A stretch of 64,000 nt of DNA from Parietichytrium sp. I65-24A (GCA_012862575.1 BLSF01000013.1:558001-622000); one strand, 5' to 3'. Shown: positions 48,653 to 59,464, counted from the stretch's first letter. Notes: a model not told the origin generated them from the sequence alone. Program-made: numbers and translations.

Positions 48653-49990
48653 CTTGCCTACACTGTCCAATGTCGAACGTCAGTCCCCTCTAAGGGGTGC
48701 GCGAGGACAGGACAGAACAGGAGAGTAGAGGGGAGTAGATGAGAGTAGATGGGGAAGGGCGCACCATCCACTTTAACACTGTCCCTATCCCCGCCCACTG
48801 CCCAATGCCCACTGCCCACTGCCCGTCTCCTTGGAGCCTTGTACACCGCGAAATTCCACAGGTGCGCGCACCCTCGTCCTCGTCCTCGCTTTTGCTTTTG
48901 CTTTTGCTTTTGCTTCCGCGCACGTAAACGACTCTGCCTCTCTCTCTCTCAAGCTCAAGCTTAAGCTCGGGAGTAGTGACTGGTAGCGAGCGACGCGGTT
49001 TCTTCGCCGAGGACTCCCGCGAGGCTCTGCGGGGACCTCCTCGGGAGAAGGAAGGAGAGTGGGAGACCAAGTGTGAGTGACCGCGGTCTTCCCCGGCCGG
49101 CTAGCGCTTACCTTAAGACCGCCGTAGCGTCATGGGTTCTCCCAGAGGAGTGCACGGGAGCGCTATCTGGGAGTAGGTGAGGACTATCATAGCTGTTGTA
49201 GACCTATGCGTTAGGGTGAGTGGGGGGTACAAGGGGTGCGAAGAAAGAGGCGGGAACTAGACTTTACAGTAGACGGCCCTAAGAGGTGGCCACGAGGAAA
49301 GTGTGCACGCTTAGGCGGACGTGGTAGAGTTAATAAGAGTCTAGCTAGTTTGCTAACTTATTGCCCGATTAATTAGAGAGACTGTAGTAGAGTAGAGGTT
49401 GGGTCATCGTGGAGGTACCAGTTCTAGTACCATACATAGGTGCGCTGACTACTGTACCGGTACTCTGAGAAGGTTCAACTTTAGCTGTACTGAGTATAGT
49501 ACAGTGGAAAAAACCTCTTGTGTCTTGTGCAGCAAAATGACGAAGAAGAAAACAGTTCAGGAAAGGTGCGTGGCTTGAAATTTGTAAATTGCTTCGGGAC
49601 TGAATGGAAACAGCAGCTGTTGCCGAAACCGGACTCGTATGTGCTGGTAACTCAGGAGACCTTGTGAAGCGGAGACTTCATACGCTCACCGTATGTGCCA
49701 AATGCAGAATCCCGTCAAAATTTCGGTCACTTTCAGCTCTTTAGACAAGGCTCGAGGCTCTCTAGAGAATCGAGAGGAGACCAGGCCTAGAGAGCGAACG
49801 AGGGATTGCGGATTGTTTCGCGGCTGGCTTGACCTAAAGCTAGATCCGATGTTTTTGAATTCGAGATGCGCAGTATGGTTTTGTGGGGAATGGGGCATTG
49901 CGTGCCACTAGGTAATGAAAACAGGAAAGTAAGTCGATCACCTCCAGAGGTTCGCGAGAGTAAGATTCGTATTTATAAGCACTGTCTGAC
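48653..49990. other. Intergenic region upstream of the cyclase gene
   Basis: 1.3 kb. Near the cyclase: CCCACTGCC repeats (48790-48830), TTTTGC repeats (48890-48915) and a CT tract (48935-48952). Further out: AT-richer DNA with a GTAC palindrome (49487). No gene is convincing. Confidence 0.55.
49487..49502. repeat. Palindrome-like GTACTGAGTATAGTAC
   Basis: Variant member of the dispersed GTAC palindrome family with flanking GTACCGGTAC 30 bases earlier. Confidence 0.55.
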
Positions 49991-50836
49991 TCAAGTCATG
50001 TCCATCGGCGAAGGCGTTTGATAAGGCTGGGAGAGCGGAACTGCTCCGGAGCTTGCTCCAGTCCTGCGTCCTGGTCCAGAGGATGATCGAGATCCACCCT
50101 GGCCACGCATTTTTGCATCTAAAGACGTCTGTCCGCTTGTCTGTGCGACCAGATTGCTGTATATCGAGCATACCTTGGACAAAAGCTCCTTTCTTGAAGA
50201 TTCTTGACTTTGTTGTGACGCTGCGATATTCTCAACGAGGCTGTCCAGAGAAGCCATAAGTTTTTCGGATCTTCCGCACCAACTGTCGAGTTGGTCAATC
50301 ATTCGGTCGAGGTCTTCTGGCAGGGTGTCGCGCCCCATCGTCTGCCCCACGTGCACCTCCTGTTTCCGGTGGTTCAACTTGCCCTCCATGAGGCCACAAT
50401 ATACACTATCAATAACAAGATCCTCCAACTCTCTGCTCGACGAGATGCTTAAGGCTCGGAAAAGGGCATTATACGGGATCACCTTCTGTTTACTAGCAAT
50501 GTTCACGATCGTCAGCTGTCGCAATTTCTTCTCCTGAATGTCCGAAAATGCTGGCAGGGACTCTTTCTCTCTAACGTAGTCCTCGAAAGTGCCATAAGCG
50601 AAAATCTCCAGCGCCCTCAGAGTCCCGTGCGATTCAGTTCCTCGGAGCTTTTGCACGCAGTCCAAGTCCAGGATTTCCGAGAACACATATATTTGCTTGT
50701 GCTTGAGCACTTTCTCCACGATCGCCGCCGTCGCCTTCCCTGACGTTGCCTTGGCCAGTATCTTGAACTGCTCCACGAAAGCATTTCCGCCCTTCGCGCC
50801 GCCCTCGCCCCCGCCGGCCGCGCCTTTCTCCTCCAT
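49991..50836 (-). CDS. CSN7: COP9 signalosome subunit 7
   Basis: 281 residues. CSN7 is a scaffold subunit of the COP9 signalosome, which removes NEDD8 from cullin-RING ubiquitin ligases in nucleus and cytoplasm. The sequence starts with a Gly-rich leader. It then shows the N-terminal helical repeats (FVEQFKILAKATSGKATAAIVEKVLKHKQIYVFSEILD), the typical FAYGTFEDYV turn, and the PCI winged helix (KLRQLTIVNIASKQKVIPYNALFRALSISSSRELEDLVIDSVYCGLMEGKLNHRKQEV; about 107-165). A coiled-coil helix at about 175-225 carries the subunit's C-terminal helix. A disordered Gly/Ser/Pro tail follows. Length is close to animal COPS7A. The start at 50836 is the first ATG. It shares a 915-base divergent region with the PDZ/TPR gene. 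Confidence 0.9.
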   Translation of the reverse strand: MEEKGAAGGGEGGAKGGNAFVEQFKILAKATSGKATAAIVEKVLKHKQIYVFSEILDLDCVQKLRGTESHGTLRALEIFAYGTFEDYVREKESLPAFSDIQEKKLRQLTIVNIASKQKVIPYNALFRALSISSSRELEDLVIDSVYCGLMEGKLNHRKQEVHVGQTMGRDTLPEDLDRMIDQLDSWCGRSEKLMASLDSLVENIAASQQSQESSRKELLSKVCSIYSNLVAQTSGQTSLDAKMRGQGGSRSSSGPGRRTGASSGAVPLSQPYQTPSPMDMT

Positions 50837-51026
50837 CGTCCTCGCTCAAACTAACAAAATCTTCTCCTTCTCCTTCTCCTTCTTCTCCTTCTCCTTCTCT
50901 CTCGCCTCTTCGTGTGGGTATATGCAAACTCGTCTCTTTCTTTCTTTCTTTCTTTCTTTCTTTTTTTTTTTTCTCCCTCTCTTTGTCTGTCTGTGTCTCT
51001 GTGTGTCTTTGGCAAAATGCGTCCTC

Positions 51027-51057
<31 letters not shown>

Positions 51058-51751
51058 CTCGCGGACCCCACCGAGGACTTGTTGGCATATCCTCAAGATC
51101 TTAGTAAACGAACAAACGAACGTTCTATTTCTAGGAACCTAAGGTATATATACCCTTTGGGTATAGTAATAGCTCGCTAAATTCGCTTACGGATATCTGA
51201 GATTCTACTTCGCCTATTAGGTCCAGTAGGACCCGAGACAAGGAGAGAGTGGACTGATGCAAATGCTATGCTATCCTTTGCTATCTGTGCTTATGGAAAA
51301 CACTAGCCATTCGGTAGAAGGCGGTGTGTTCTGCGATGTATATCCCGTGCTGCGATGTTGCTTAGCTGCGATAGGAGGGCAGTAGGAGACTCTGAAGAAG
51401 TGTCCTCGGGGGTCCTCGGTGGGTACTCGCTGTCAGTGCGCGGCGGTAAGGCGACTAGGCGTGGCTAGGCACTGCGCTTGGTCCCGTGGGAAGGAACCGG
51501 TGCCCTGTTCTCTTCACTCTTCACTCTTCACTCTTGACTTGGAGAAGGTGAAGACCAAAGCAAACTTCAACTTTGAAAGCTTTCTTTTTTTTGGTTGCGG
51601 GAGACTTTTTCAATTCAAGTTGAAGAGGATCGAGAAGGATCAAGAGCGAGTGAGAGGCAAAATCCACGAAGGCAGAGGTGGCGGGCGGTAAATGGGCGTT
51701 GTGCCAAGTGGCGAAGGTGCATAGTTGGCACAGGAGTGCAGTGCTGGAAGA
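50837..51751. other. Divergent promoter region, CSN7 / PDZ-TPR
   Basis: 915 bases. The CSN7 side is a long CT-rich block on the plus strand (50862-51060), i.e. purine-rich in the CSN7 sense direction. The PDZ-TPR side is purine-rich on the plus strand (51620-51690). Each gene thus has a sense-strand purine tract. No gene seen. Confidence 0.65.
50862..51060. repeat. CT-rich microsatellite block
   Basis: TTCTCC, TTTC, T-run, and CTCTCT units over about 200 bases, interrupted by short unique DNA. Confidence 0.8.
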
Positions 51752-54700
51752 ATGGTGTCCGATGTGGAGAAGCTGCTGTTCGCATCGGTGAATTTAAATG
51801 CGCTTGGGGTGGTTCTGGAAGCGGATGCGAGGGGAAATGCCGCCGTTGTGCAGTCGATGCTCACGCCGCTGCAAGTGGAAGTTTCGTTGAAGATTGGCCC
51901 CGACAAGTACGCCGAAGATGTCACATCGTCACATCACCTCGAAGTTGGAGATGTTTTGGTGGCGATAAACGGGAAACTGGTCAGTAGGACGCCATTTGAT
52001 GAGGTTGTGGAGATGCTGAATATCGACTCTTTCGCACAGGTCAGAGGAGACGAAATGCTTGCTCTGAGCTTTCTAGACCCTTCTATTTATTACTCCAAAC
52101 TCAAGTCGGGGACGCTAAGTAGCCATGCATTGGCTGATCCCTTTCTTTTTCGGCGTCTTGAGCGCAAGAGCTGGAGGGATTACCTTCCGTCATTTGCGTT
52201 TTTGCGTTTTGGTGGCTCCAGTTCAGGCAACGGGCCACCGTCGCCAGCCATCGCAGCTCGCGGTCATTCCACTAAGCGTTACGATAGTGCAGCCAGCACC
52301 TCGTCGACGAGCGGTGGGGATTCGCTAAGGATGGGCCGGCGAGACTCCTCGGAGAGCGCGTCTCGCGCAAGCTCGGGTTTTCGAGGCGAACAGGGGGAAG
52401 CATATTTGAAATTTGCTTCTGGCCAGTACCGGCAGGCTCTGGCGGTATACACAAGCGTTTTGGAGCGAGAGCCTCTCAACCACACCGTTCGAGTAAGTCG
52501 CTCTACATGCTATTTGCGGCTTGGGGAGCCAGAGTCCGCCCTGCGCGACGCCTTGACCTGTTGCGCGCTCAAGCCTGAGTGGCCGATGCCCTATGTTTGC
52601 CAAGGTGCTGCACTTGAAGCGATGGGTGATTTTAATGGTGCCTGTAGCTCCTTCGTGTGCGGCCTTATCGTTGACCCTCGTAACAAGGTTCTGCGAAAGC
52701 ACCTGAACAACTTATTTACAGCTCAGAAGTGGCCTTGTATGAGTCTCGATGGTAGGAACGTCGTTGGCACCGTCGCTTCTGCTATCCTGCAAAGAGAAGA
52801 GTGGGGCGCCGATATGATTGTGGATCGGATTCTTTTGTACAGAGACGAGGCTCGGTGCCTCCAGCACCTGAAAGATATGAGTCCAGCTTTGCAGCTGGTT
52901 CCTGGCGGTCAGCATGGAAATATCACCATTCGTATTCCTGATTCGCAGGCATACGAAAAGGCGCTTTCGGAAGGATTCAAGTCATGTGAACTCTTTAATG
53001 GAGATGAGCTTTTGACGGTCAATGGTACGCCGTGCAAATCGGTCGAGCAGTTTTGGGACGTGGTGGGTCGTAGCACTGGAGTTGTGATTCTCGGACTTTT
53101 GTCGGGGGCCCGGATTGCTGCAAACAAGTTGCTCGAGGAAACCTATGCGAAGAAGGCTGAGTCCGCATTGGGCCCGAAAAAGGGAAGCAATCTTTTTGTC
53201 GTCGAAATCGATGGCTGCGGCACTGTCGAGGCCAATGGAACATATGTTCCACAGGAGCCGCACTACGGATCATATGTGTTCGAAAACTCTTCTGGTTGCT
53301 TGCTGTCCCTCGAAAAGGTTCGCACGGAAGAGAGGGGTTGGGTTTCCGGCTGGGTAATCGGCAGAGAAGGCGTGATATTATACTCTGGCCAATTACGATC
53401 TGCGGGTGCGGCCGGGAGGGAGAATACCCCTCCGGATGTACCAACGGCGGAAAGTTTTCTTCACCTCGATAATTTTGAGTTTTTAAGCAAGGCACGTGAT
53501 GTGGCTTGGCGAAACGTGAAAGGAATTGGCGGTACCCCGTCAGTTCAGGATGCCCGCAGAGTCCCTTCGCTGGGGTACTTTTTGGGTGGAGATACTTTGA
53601 GCAATCCGGAGGAGCCCGCCGTCACGGATACGGAGACTGAAGAATGGACTGCCGACCTCCAGATTTTGGCAATCAAAGGTTATGGCAACAGATCATTGGC
53701 CAGGAACGAGCTGGACACGGCTTTACAGTGCTATGAAATCGTAGAGAGCCAAGCTGAGGCTCTGTTGGGGGACAGCGACACAGATGTTGAGGATTCGCCG
53801 TCGAGCGCTGCGCTCGGCGTGAATGCCAGCGATCGACCGGGTACCGAAGGCTTCTCCTCGGTCTCCGAAGCGCTCGGCCCCAAACTGCAGGGAACGTCAA
53901 ACGAGGATGCGTCCACATGGGAGGGTGAGCGGCCGCTCCGGTTGGTGGTCGTTCGGACGCAGATCTCGAAAGCGCAGCTGTACATCGATCTCGAGGAACC
54001 TGAGAACGCTTTGGAAGCCGCCGTTATTGCGTGCGAGTCGAAGCGCTTCCACGATGTTGGACCATTTCCTCTTGCGTATTATTATCGTGCGTTAGCAGAA
54101 GCAGCCTTGGACCGCGTCGACGAAGCCTTGGGAAGCTGCCAGAGGGCACTGGCGTTATTTCCAGCCGGATCTGAAGGAGCGCCATTCTATCGCAAAACAA
54201 AAGGTCTTCTTGATGAATTAAAACAGCAACATGAAAGTGAGTTGCGAAGTGCAGAGCGCCAACCGCCAGCTGCAAAGAGCGAAAAGGACATCAGTTCACC
54301 TGGGATTGGCGCAGGAGTATCCGAGGCTGTAGTAGACCATCTCGCAAAAGATGAAGCAGCCGGAAGAGTGCTTTTGCCATCAGAGAGCGAAACCCGGCAA
54401 AACCGCTTGCGTACTACAACGGATTCGGAATTGGCTTCGGGCGAGCCAACTGCCGTCCAAGCCGCGTCTTTGCACGTTGAAAGTCAAAAAGAGCCTCAGA
54501 GTGGGAAATTGACGAGGAAAGACTACGACTCCCTGAAAAAGGGTTTCAAGTGCGTCCGAAAGGGCGGATGGGGCAAATCAAAGTTAAAGTGGATCGGATG
54601 CAACTCGGACTGCACACACTTGAATGTCTCTTCTACTTCAAGAGTAAAGGAAGCCTTTGGAAAAGGTAGCATTTCTATTCCCAAGAAGCAATTCGGGGGG

Positions 54701-54904
54701 GCGATTAAAGGACGGCTTTGCGCTGGGGAAAAGGCGGAACAAGTCTCGGTGGCAGAGGATCCTCGATTCTTCACTGTTTTAGTGCGCGATAGCTCGCCTA
54801 TGGTCTTTGAGGCAAGCTCTGAAGGGGAGCGGGACGCTATTACTTTTTTATTAACGGCATGGGCAAACAGCACGAGGGCGGTTCTGACAGATTCAAATAT
54901 ATGA
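51752..54904 (+). CDS. PDZ / TPR / PH-like scaffold protein
   Basis: 1050 residues, no intron. An N-terminal PDZ-like domain covers about 8-115 (LEVGDVLVAINGKLVSRTPFDEVVEML). A Ser-rich linker follows, then a TPR block at about 213-325 (AYLKFASGQYRQALAVYTSVLEREPLNHTVRVSRSTCYLRLGEPESALRDALTCC). A second PDZ-like segment is near 405-455 (ELFNGDELLTVNGTPCKSVEQFW). Another TPR pair is near 630-810 (ALQCYEIVESQAEAL; ALAEAALDRVDEALGSCQRALALFPAG). A PH-like domain closes the protein at about 925-1046 (KGFKCVRKGGWGKSKLKWIG ... RDAITFLLTAWA, with the terminal helix). I infer a membrane-linked scaffold; no orthologue recognised. ATG 51752 is the first; the frame opens nine codons earlier without ATG. 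Confidence 0.78.
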   Translation: MVSDVEKLLFASVNLNALGVVLEADARGNAAVVQSMLTPLQVEVSLKIGPDKYAEDVTSSHHLEVGDVLVAINGKLVSRTPFDEVVEMLNIDSFAQVRGDEMLALSFLDPSIYYSKLKSGTLSSHALADPFLFRRLERKSWRDYLPSFAFLRFGGSSSGNGPPSPAIAARGHSTKRYDSAASTSSTSGGDSLRMGRRDSSESASRASSGFRGEQGEAYLKFASGQYRQALAVYTSVLEREPLNHTVRVSRSTCYLRLGEPESALRDALTCCALKPEWPMPYVCQGAALEAMGDFNGACSSFVCGLIVDPRNKVLRKHLNNLFTAQKWPCMSLDGRNVVGTVASAILQREEWGADMIVDRILLYRDEARCLQHLKDMSPALQLVPGGQHGNITIRIPDSQAYEKALSEGFKSCELFNGDELLTVNGTPCKSVEQFWDVVGRSTGVVILGLLSGARIAANKLLEETYAKKAESALGPKKGSNLFVVEIDGCGTVEANGTYVPQEPHYGSYVFENSSGCLLSLEKVRTEERGWVSGWVIGREGVILYSGQLRSAGAAGRENTPPDVPTAESFLHLDNFEFLSKARDVAWRNVKGIGGTPSVQDARRVPSLGYFLGGDTLSNPEEPAVTDTETEEWTADLQILAIKGYGNRSLARNELDTALQCYEIVESQAEALLGDSDTDVEDSPSSAALGVNASDRPGTEGFSSVSEALGPKLQGTSNEDASTWEGERPLRLVVVRTQISKAQLYIDLEEPENALEAAVIACESKRFHDVGPFPLAYYYRALAEAALDRVDEALGSCQRALALFPAGSEGAPFYRKTKGLLDELKQQHESELRSAERQPPAAKSEKDISSPGIGAGVSEAVVDHLAKDEAAGRVLLPSESETRQNRLRTTTDSELASGEPTAVQAASLHVESQKEPQSGKLTRKDYDSLKKGFKCVRKGGWGKSKLKWIGCNSDCTHLNVSSTSRVKEAFGKGSISIPKKQFGGAIKGRLCAGEKAEQVSVAEDPRFFTVLVRDSSPMVFEASSEGERDAITFLLTAWANSTRAVLTDSNI

Positions 54905-55328
54905 TTGGAGAACAAGTCATTTGTGAGTATATTTGAAAATTTCTCCGCTTTGAGAGAGTGGCAGTCTCAAGAGCCGACTAAACGATCGGCTTATGCATGT
55001 TTTATATTTGCCCCGGTGGTGAATGATCGCTGTATATTTCTTAAAAAAATCTCCTCCTCACTGTACACTCCTAATGCTTCCAAAAAGAAAACCATGCATT
55101 TTGTAAGTTTACCTTTCCCTTTTCAAAGTTCCAAACGTGTTCCGTGTTCCGCCTTGCTCTTGTAGATCAAGCAGAAACAGCGTCGGAAACACAAGCATCA
55201 AGCTATAGGCGCTGGGTTTTACAGAAAAAAAAAGAAATGAAAAGAGAGGAAATGAAAAATACACGCACTACTTACGAGAAGGATACAGTACAAGTGTGAT
55301 TGAGAAGTAGTCAGTGAGCTCTTATCAT
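54905..55328. other. Convergent 3' region, PDZ-TPR / AGC kinase
   Basis: 424 AT-rich bases between two stop codons, with several A runs. No gene seen. Confidence 0.6.
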
Positions 55329-57425
55329 TTATTCAAAGGTGAGGGGCGCGACGCAAACTTCCTCGGTGAACTCGTACTCCGGGAATACGGTGTACTCCGC
55401 TGGGAGAATGGGCCCCACTTCATCTCTGACAGGTAGCGAGGTAAAGTCCGAGTCAAACTGGGAGGTGTCCCAAGCGCTTTTCACCGGTGGCATGGAGTTC
55501 AAAGGATGTCTTCCGCTCTCGGCAGCCTCCCAGTCAAATCCTAAAAAGTATGCGTGCACTTTAAAAAGGGATTCGAACTGCTCAAGGTCATAGCAAAGCC
55601 TGTCAGTGGTTAATTTGCACAATAGCCTGGACACTAGGTCAAACTGCGGTGAGCCGAGTGGCATGGCCTCATTTGGCTCTGCGTCGTGAGTGCAAATCAT
55701 GTCACAAAACTGCTGATCTTCCAGCGCCTCCCCATCAAACGGCGGGCAGCCTGAGAGGAGCTCGTAACTAATGACTCCAAGGCTCCACCAGTCGGACTCG
55801 TAGCTATGCCTTTCTCTTCGGAGAATCTCCGGGGCAGAGTATGCGAGTGTGCCACACTGCGTCACGATCTCCAAGCGATTGGTTTCTAGATTCAAGTTGT
55901 TTGCATGCGAGAGCACCTTGGACAGTCCAAAGTCCACGAGACGTATATGACCTGTGTTGCTTAGCACAATATTTTCAGGTTTCAGGTCTCTATATATCAC
56001 GTTGTGTCGGTGCAAGTATCGCAATGCTAATGCAATCTCAGCAATATAAACTCTGCAGTCATGAAGACTGAGATCATTTTTCACGATTCGTCCAAAGAGC
56101 TCACCACCTGGGCAAAACTCGATGGCAATATACAATTTGGTCGGCGTCTGGTAAGCGAATTCGAGAGACGCAATAAAGGGGCTAGGCCTGCTGAGACGGA
56201 GCACGCGAAGTTCCATGACGCTTTGCTCCACCATATTACTATCTACAACTTTCTTCTTGTGGACCACTTTGAGAGCCATGGGGCGCGCCTTTGCAAACGG
56301 CAAAAGCGCGCTGGATGTGGTTTTGGTAGTTGTGTCGGAGAAGGTTGGAGGAGCGAGTAATTCTTTCCGGGCAGAGTCTTGGCGTTGGAGTGCGTGGTCC
56401 GCGGACAGTGCATTTTCTCCTTCGCGGGGGGAAGCCGCTGGAGAGGGAAGGCTGCTTTGGCTCTGCGACGCCATACTAGCAACTTCCAAAGCACCAAGTG
56501 AGTCTGTGTCTGCATCGATGTCAAGAGCCAGAGCCGACGACGGGGTAGAAATATCCGTAGATGCTGTTGTAAACGATGTCGACCCGCTGAAGGAGCTGTG
56601 CAAAGAGCGTGGGGTGCCGTCCAACCTGGACCTGGCCGACGAAGGCGAGTGCAAGTCGTCCAGGGCCAGAAAGACGTTTCCAAATGCGCCCTGGCCGACA
56701 CAGCACAAAATCCGCAAATGCTCGAGTCTATTGGTCTTCGCATCTTCCTCCGAGCTGGTCTTGAAGATCCGGCCCTTTCTTTTCGGTGCCGCAAGCTGCT
56801 TTCCTCCGCTAGGGCTCGACACGCCATTCTTTGCCGAATTTGGCCTGGTGGGGCTTGTTCTTTCTCTTGGAGTCGACGGCTTCACAGCTTGGTACACTCG
56901 TCCATGGGAGTGAAGCCTGGGGAGCGCTCTGACATCGATGGAGAGGCTCATGGATTTAGCTGGCGATGCGGGAGCAGCGGCGGGGAAAGGAAAGGTATTG
57001 CACAAGAGATTCTCTCCGTCGTTGGAGGGATACATTGACACACTGCGAGTTTCATCATGTATAGATGGACTAAAAGACCCCATGTACGACGGTGTATCAT
57101 CGACCTCTTCGGCGATCGCTTGGTCTGCTTTGGGAGAATCCGGAAACAGGTTGTCCGCGCAATACCTCGTGCGCTCAATATGTCTGAAACTTTTCGATAC
57201 CCCGCCTCCCCCTAATAACGCAGTGGGCCTGGGTTCCTTGGTCTTTTTACCAAAGAAGGCCATCTCCGGAGACCCGGACCTACTGCTTCCTTGAGCTCCT
57301 CTGCCGGTAACGACGGCATCTTTCAACCTCCGTTCTTCCCCTGACGATGCGCTATCACCGCTGTCTTCGCGCCTTTTTAAGCGTTCTCTGGGCTCTTTCG
57401 CCGCGCCGGGGGCGGCCGCCCGCAT
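55329..57425 (-). CDS. AGC-family Ser/Thr protein kinase with N-lobe insert
   Basis: 698 residues. A disordered 230-residue N terminus is followed by a kinase domain with all catalytic parts: Gly loop VGQGAFGNVF (243-252), ATP-anchoring Lys386 in MALKVVHKKK, alpha-C Glu405, catalytic YRDLKPEN (Asp480), DFG at 498-500, and activation segment QCGTLAYSAPEI followed by SDWWSLGVISYELLSGCPPF. The AGC class fits the LxxELRVL helix, the xDWWSLGV sequence and the C-terminal extension ending with a FPEYEF motif like the hydrophobic motif. Between the Gly loop and the Lys lies an in-frame Ser/Thr/Ala-rich insert of about 125 residues (about 257-381), much longer than any intron in the window and free of stops. 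Substrate unknown; a cAMP-, lipid- or S6K-like branch is possible. ATG 57425 is the first; an internal ATG at residue 55 is the alternative. Confidence 0.9.
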   Translation of the reverse strand: MRAAAPGAAKEPRERLKRREDSGDSASSGEERRLKDAVVTGRGAQGSSRSGSPEMAFFGKKTKEPRPTALLGGGGVSKSFRHIERTRYCADNLFPDSPKADQAIAEEVDDTPSYMGSFSPSIHDETRSVSMYPSNDGENLLCNTFPFPAAAPASPAKSMSLSIDVRALPRLHSHGRVYQAVKPSTPRERTSPTRPNSAKNGVSSPSGGKQLAAPKRKGRIFKTSSEEDAKTNRLEHLRILCCVGQGAFGNVFLALDDLHSPSSARSRLDGTPRSLHSSFSGSTSFTTASTDISTPSSALALDIDADTDSLGALEVASMASQSQSSLPSPAASPREGENALSADHALQRQDSARKELLAPPTFSDTTTKTTSSALLPFAKARPMALKVVHKKKVVDSNMVEQSVMELRVLRLSRPSPFIASLEFAYQTPTKLYIAIEFCPGGELFGRIVKNDLSLHDCRVYIAEIALALRYLHRHNVIYRDLKPENIVLSNTGHIRLVDFGLSKVLSHANNLNLETNRLEIVTQCGTLAYSAPEILRRERHSYESDWWSLGVISYELLSGCPPFDGEALEDQQFCDMICTHDAEPNEAMPLGSPQFDLVSRLLCKLTTDRLCYDLEQFESLFKVHAYFLGFDWEAAESGRHPLNSMPPVKSAWDTSQFDSDFTSLPVRDEVGPILPAEYTVFPEYEFTEEVCVAPLTFE

Positions 57426-59390
57426 TTTGGACGGCGCAAAATAAGAATGAGATGTTTACAATCTCCTTGGCCAGCTCCCTCGGCGCTGCCACGCCACCCA
57501 CCACCTCTTGGCCCTCGAATTCTTCTCCTTCTGCCTCGCCACCGTCCGCCTGACTCGATGCTCGGAACAACGAAACCAGGAAACAGCCNAAAACCTCGGA
57601 ACCACGAAGCCACGGAACAACGAAACCACGAAACGGCCAGCTCTCCGAGTCGCTTTCGAGTCGTGCCGAGACTGTCTCGCTGGTGCCACGCTGAACGAAC
57701 GCCTCACTCAGTGGCTCAGGAACTGACTCTCCGGCTTGCTGCACCCTCTTGCCTCCGAACTACGTGCCAAAAGAGCCACTTCGCTGCGCGTGTGTGCGCG
57801 CGCGTGGGCAGTGGATAGTGTCTGAGCGAGTGAGCTGTCTATTTTCCCCCTCCCTCTTTCGCTTCTTCCGCTTCTTCTAGCCCTGGCTTGCACTCTGACT
57901 TTTCGCTTTAGCTTTGGCTTGCTTTCACTTTTTCACTTTCACTTTCTTTGCCTTTGTCTTTGTCTTTGGCTTTGACTCTGACTCTGACTTTGACTTTGAC
58001 TTCCTCCACGTCTGAGTCTCTCTCTTTCTCTTTCTCTTTCTCTCCCTTCTCTCAGACTCCCCTCTGTCTCTGTCTATGTAAGTTATAACTTTGTGTATAT
58101 CTATCTCTTTCTCTCTTTATGCCTTCCCTCCCCACTCCCTTCGTTTATCTCTTGAGTGATTGAGGGTAGTACTTGACTACTAGCTTCCCTCTCTTTCTTG
58201 ACTCTTTACTCTTTCTACTCTATCTCACTCTCTCTCTCTCTCCAAAATTCTACGCGATAGTGCCACTGCGGTCCCTTTGTGCAAGTGATAGCATGGTTTA
58301 TATGTGTGTCTGTAGGTGTACTCATGGCTACCACTCTTGTCTTATCTCTCTTTCTCTCTCTGTGTCTCGTTCTCTTCTCTTTGGTTCGACAGGTTGAATA
58401 CAGTCATTTCTCACAGTAAGTAAGTCCACTACTATCCTGCGTGGTAGCTAGCTTGCTAGACTCTCTGGCGTGCACCTCTTTTTCTCCACTTTTACTTCTT
58501 TTCGTTTTCGTGTTTCTTATTTCTGGCAATGCTCATTTGATTATGAAAACGTTTCTTCATAATGGAAACAGTGACAGCGCGATGTGATGTGTCAGAAACG
58601 CTGGGCTCTACTCACGGTCGGTCTCACTAGTCCTCAGTGCTCACTCAATACGCGCGTTTCTCTGGCCATAGGAAGCAGGGAAAGCTGCCCAACTAAGTCC
58701 AAGTTCCAAAACTGTTCTCAGTACACTCCGCTCCTCTCCTTGGCAAAACGAGGGAAGACCTCCTCTTACTCGAGCGCGTAAGGAGTAGGTAAGACATGAC
58801 GATAGACTTGAGAAGAGAGAGGTGAATGGATTCCCAGTCCAGTTGGAGTAGGCCAACTACTTATCCTTAATGCTAACCCTTGAGCTTGCATGAACGGGGA
58901 AAGAAAGAAACATTTATTTTTGACTTTTTCTTTTTCTTTGAACAATTGTTGCGGGACGGGTCTTGTATGCGTGAGTTGCTCACAAGGTCGTGTTTACGAG
59001 TACTATGTACCTGTAATGCAATCATATGATAAGCAAAGGGAAACTATTTCTGTATATTTTCAGCGCGCTCTTTCTCTGGCGATCACAATGCTTTCGCTCT
59101 CTCTCCGTCTATCCATCTATCTCTCCATTTCCTCTCCAATCACAAGGCGGACTGCAGCGGAATTGAAGATGCATGACGTCGTGAGAGGTTATAGGGACAA
59201 TAGGGACCTTAATACCCGAGGCTACTATCGACTATCCACTCTCAATTTAGTACTGGTAGTACACCACGAGAAGTCTCAGCGCAGTTTGGCTTTGTTTGGC
59301 TTGCAGAGTCAACAGCCACCTCCCAAGAAAATCGCGAAAATCGCGAGTTGTGGGTGTACTAGGGAGAGGATACGCAACGTTGTAGAATCG

Positions 59391-59464
59391 AAATGCGAAA
59401 TGCGAAATGCGAAATGCAAACTGCAAACTGCAGTGAGAGGGAGAGAGAGAGAGAGAGAGAGAGG
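59391..59464. repeat. GAAATGC tandem units and GA microsatellite
   Basis: Four GAAATGC-type heptamers, two CAAACTG units, then a GA dinucleotide run. Confidence 0.8.
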
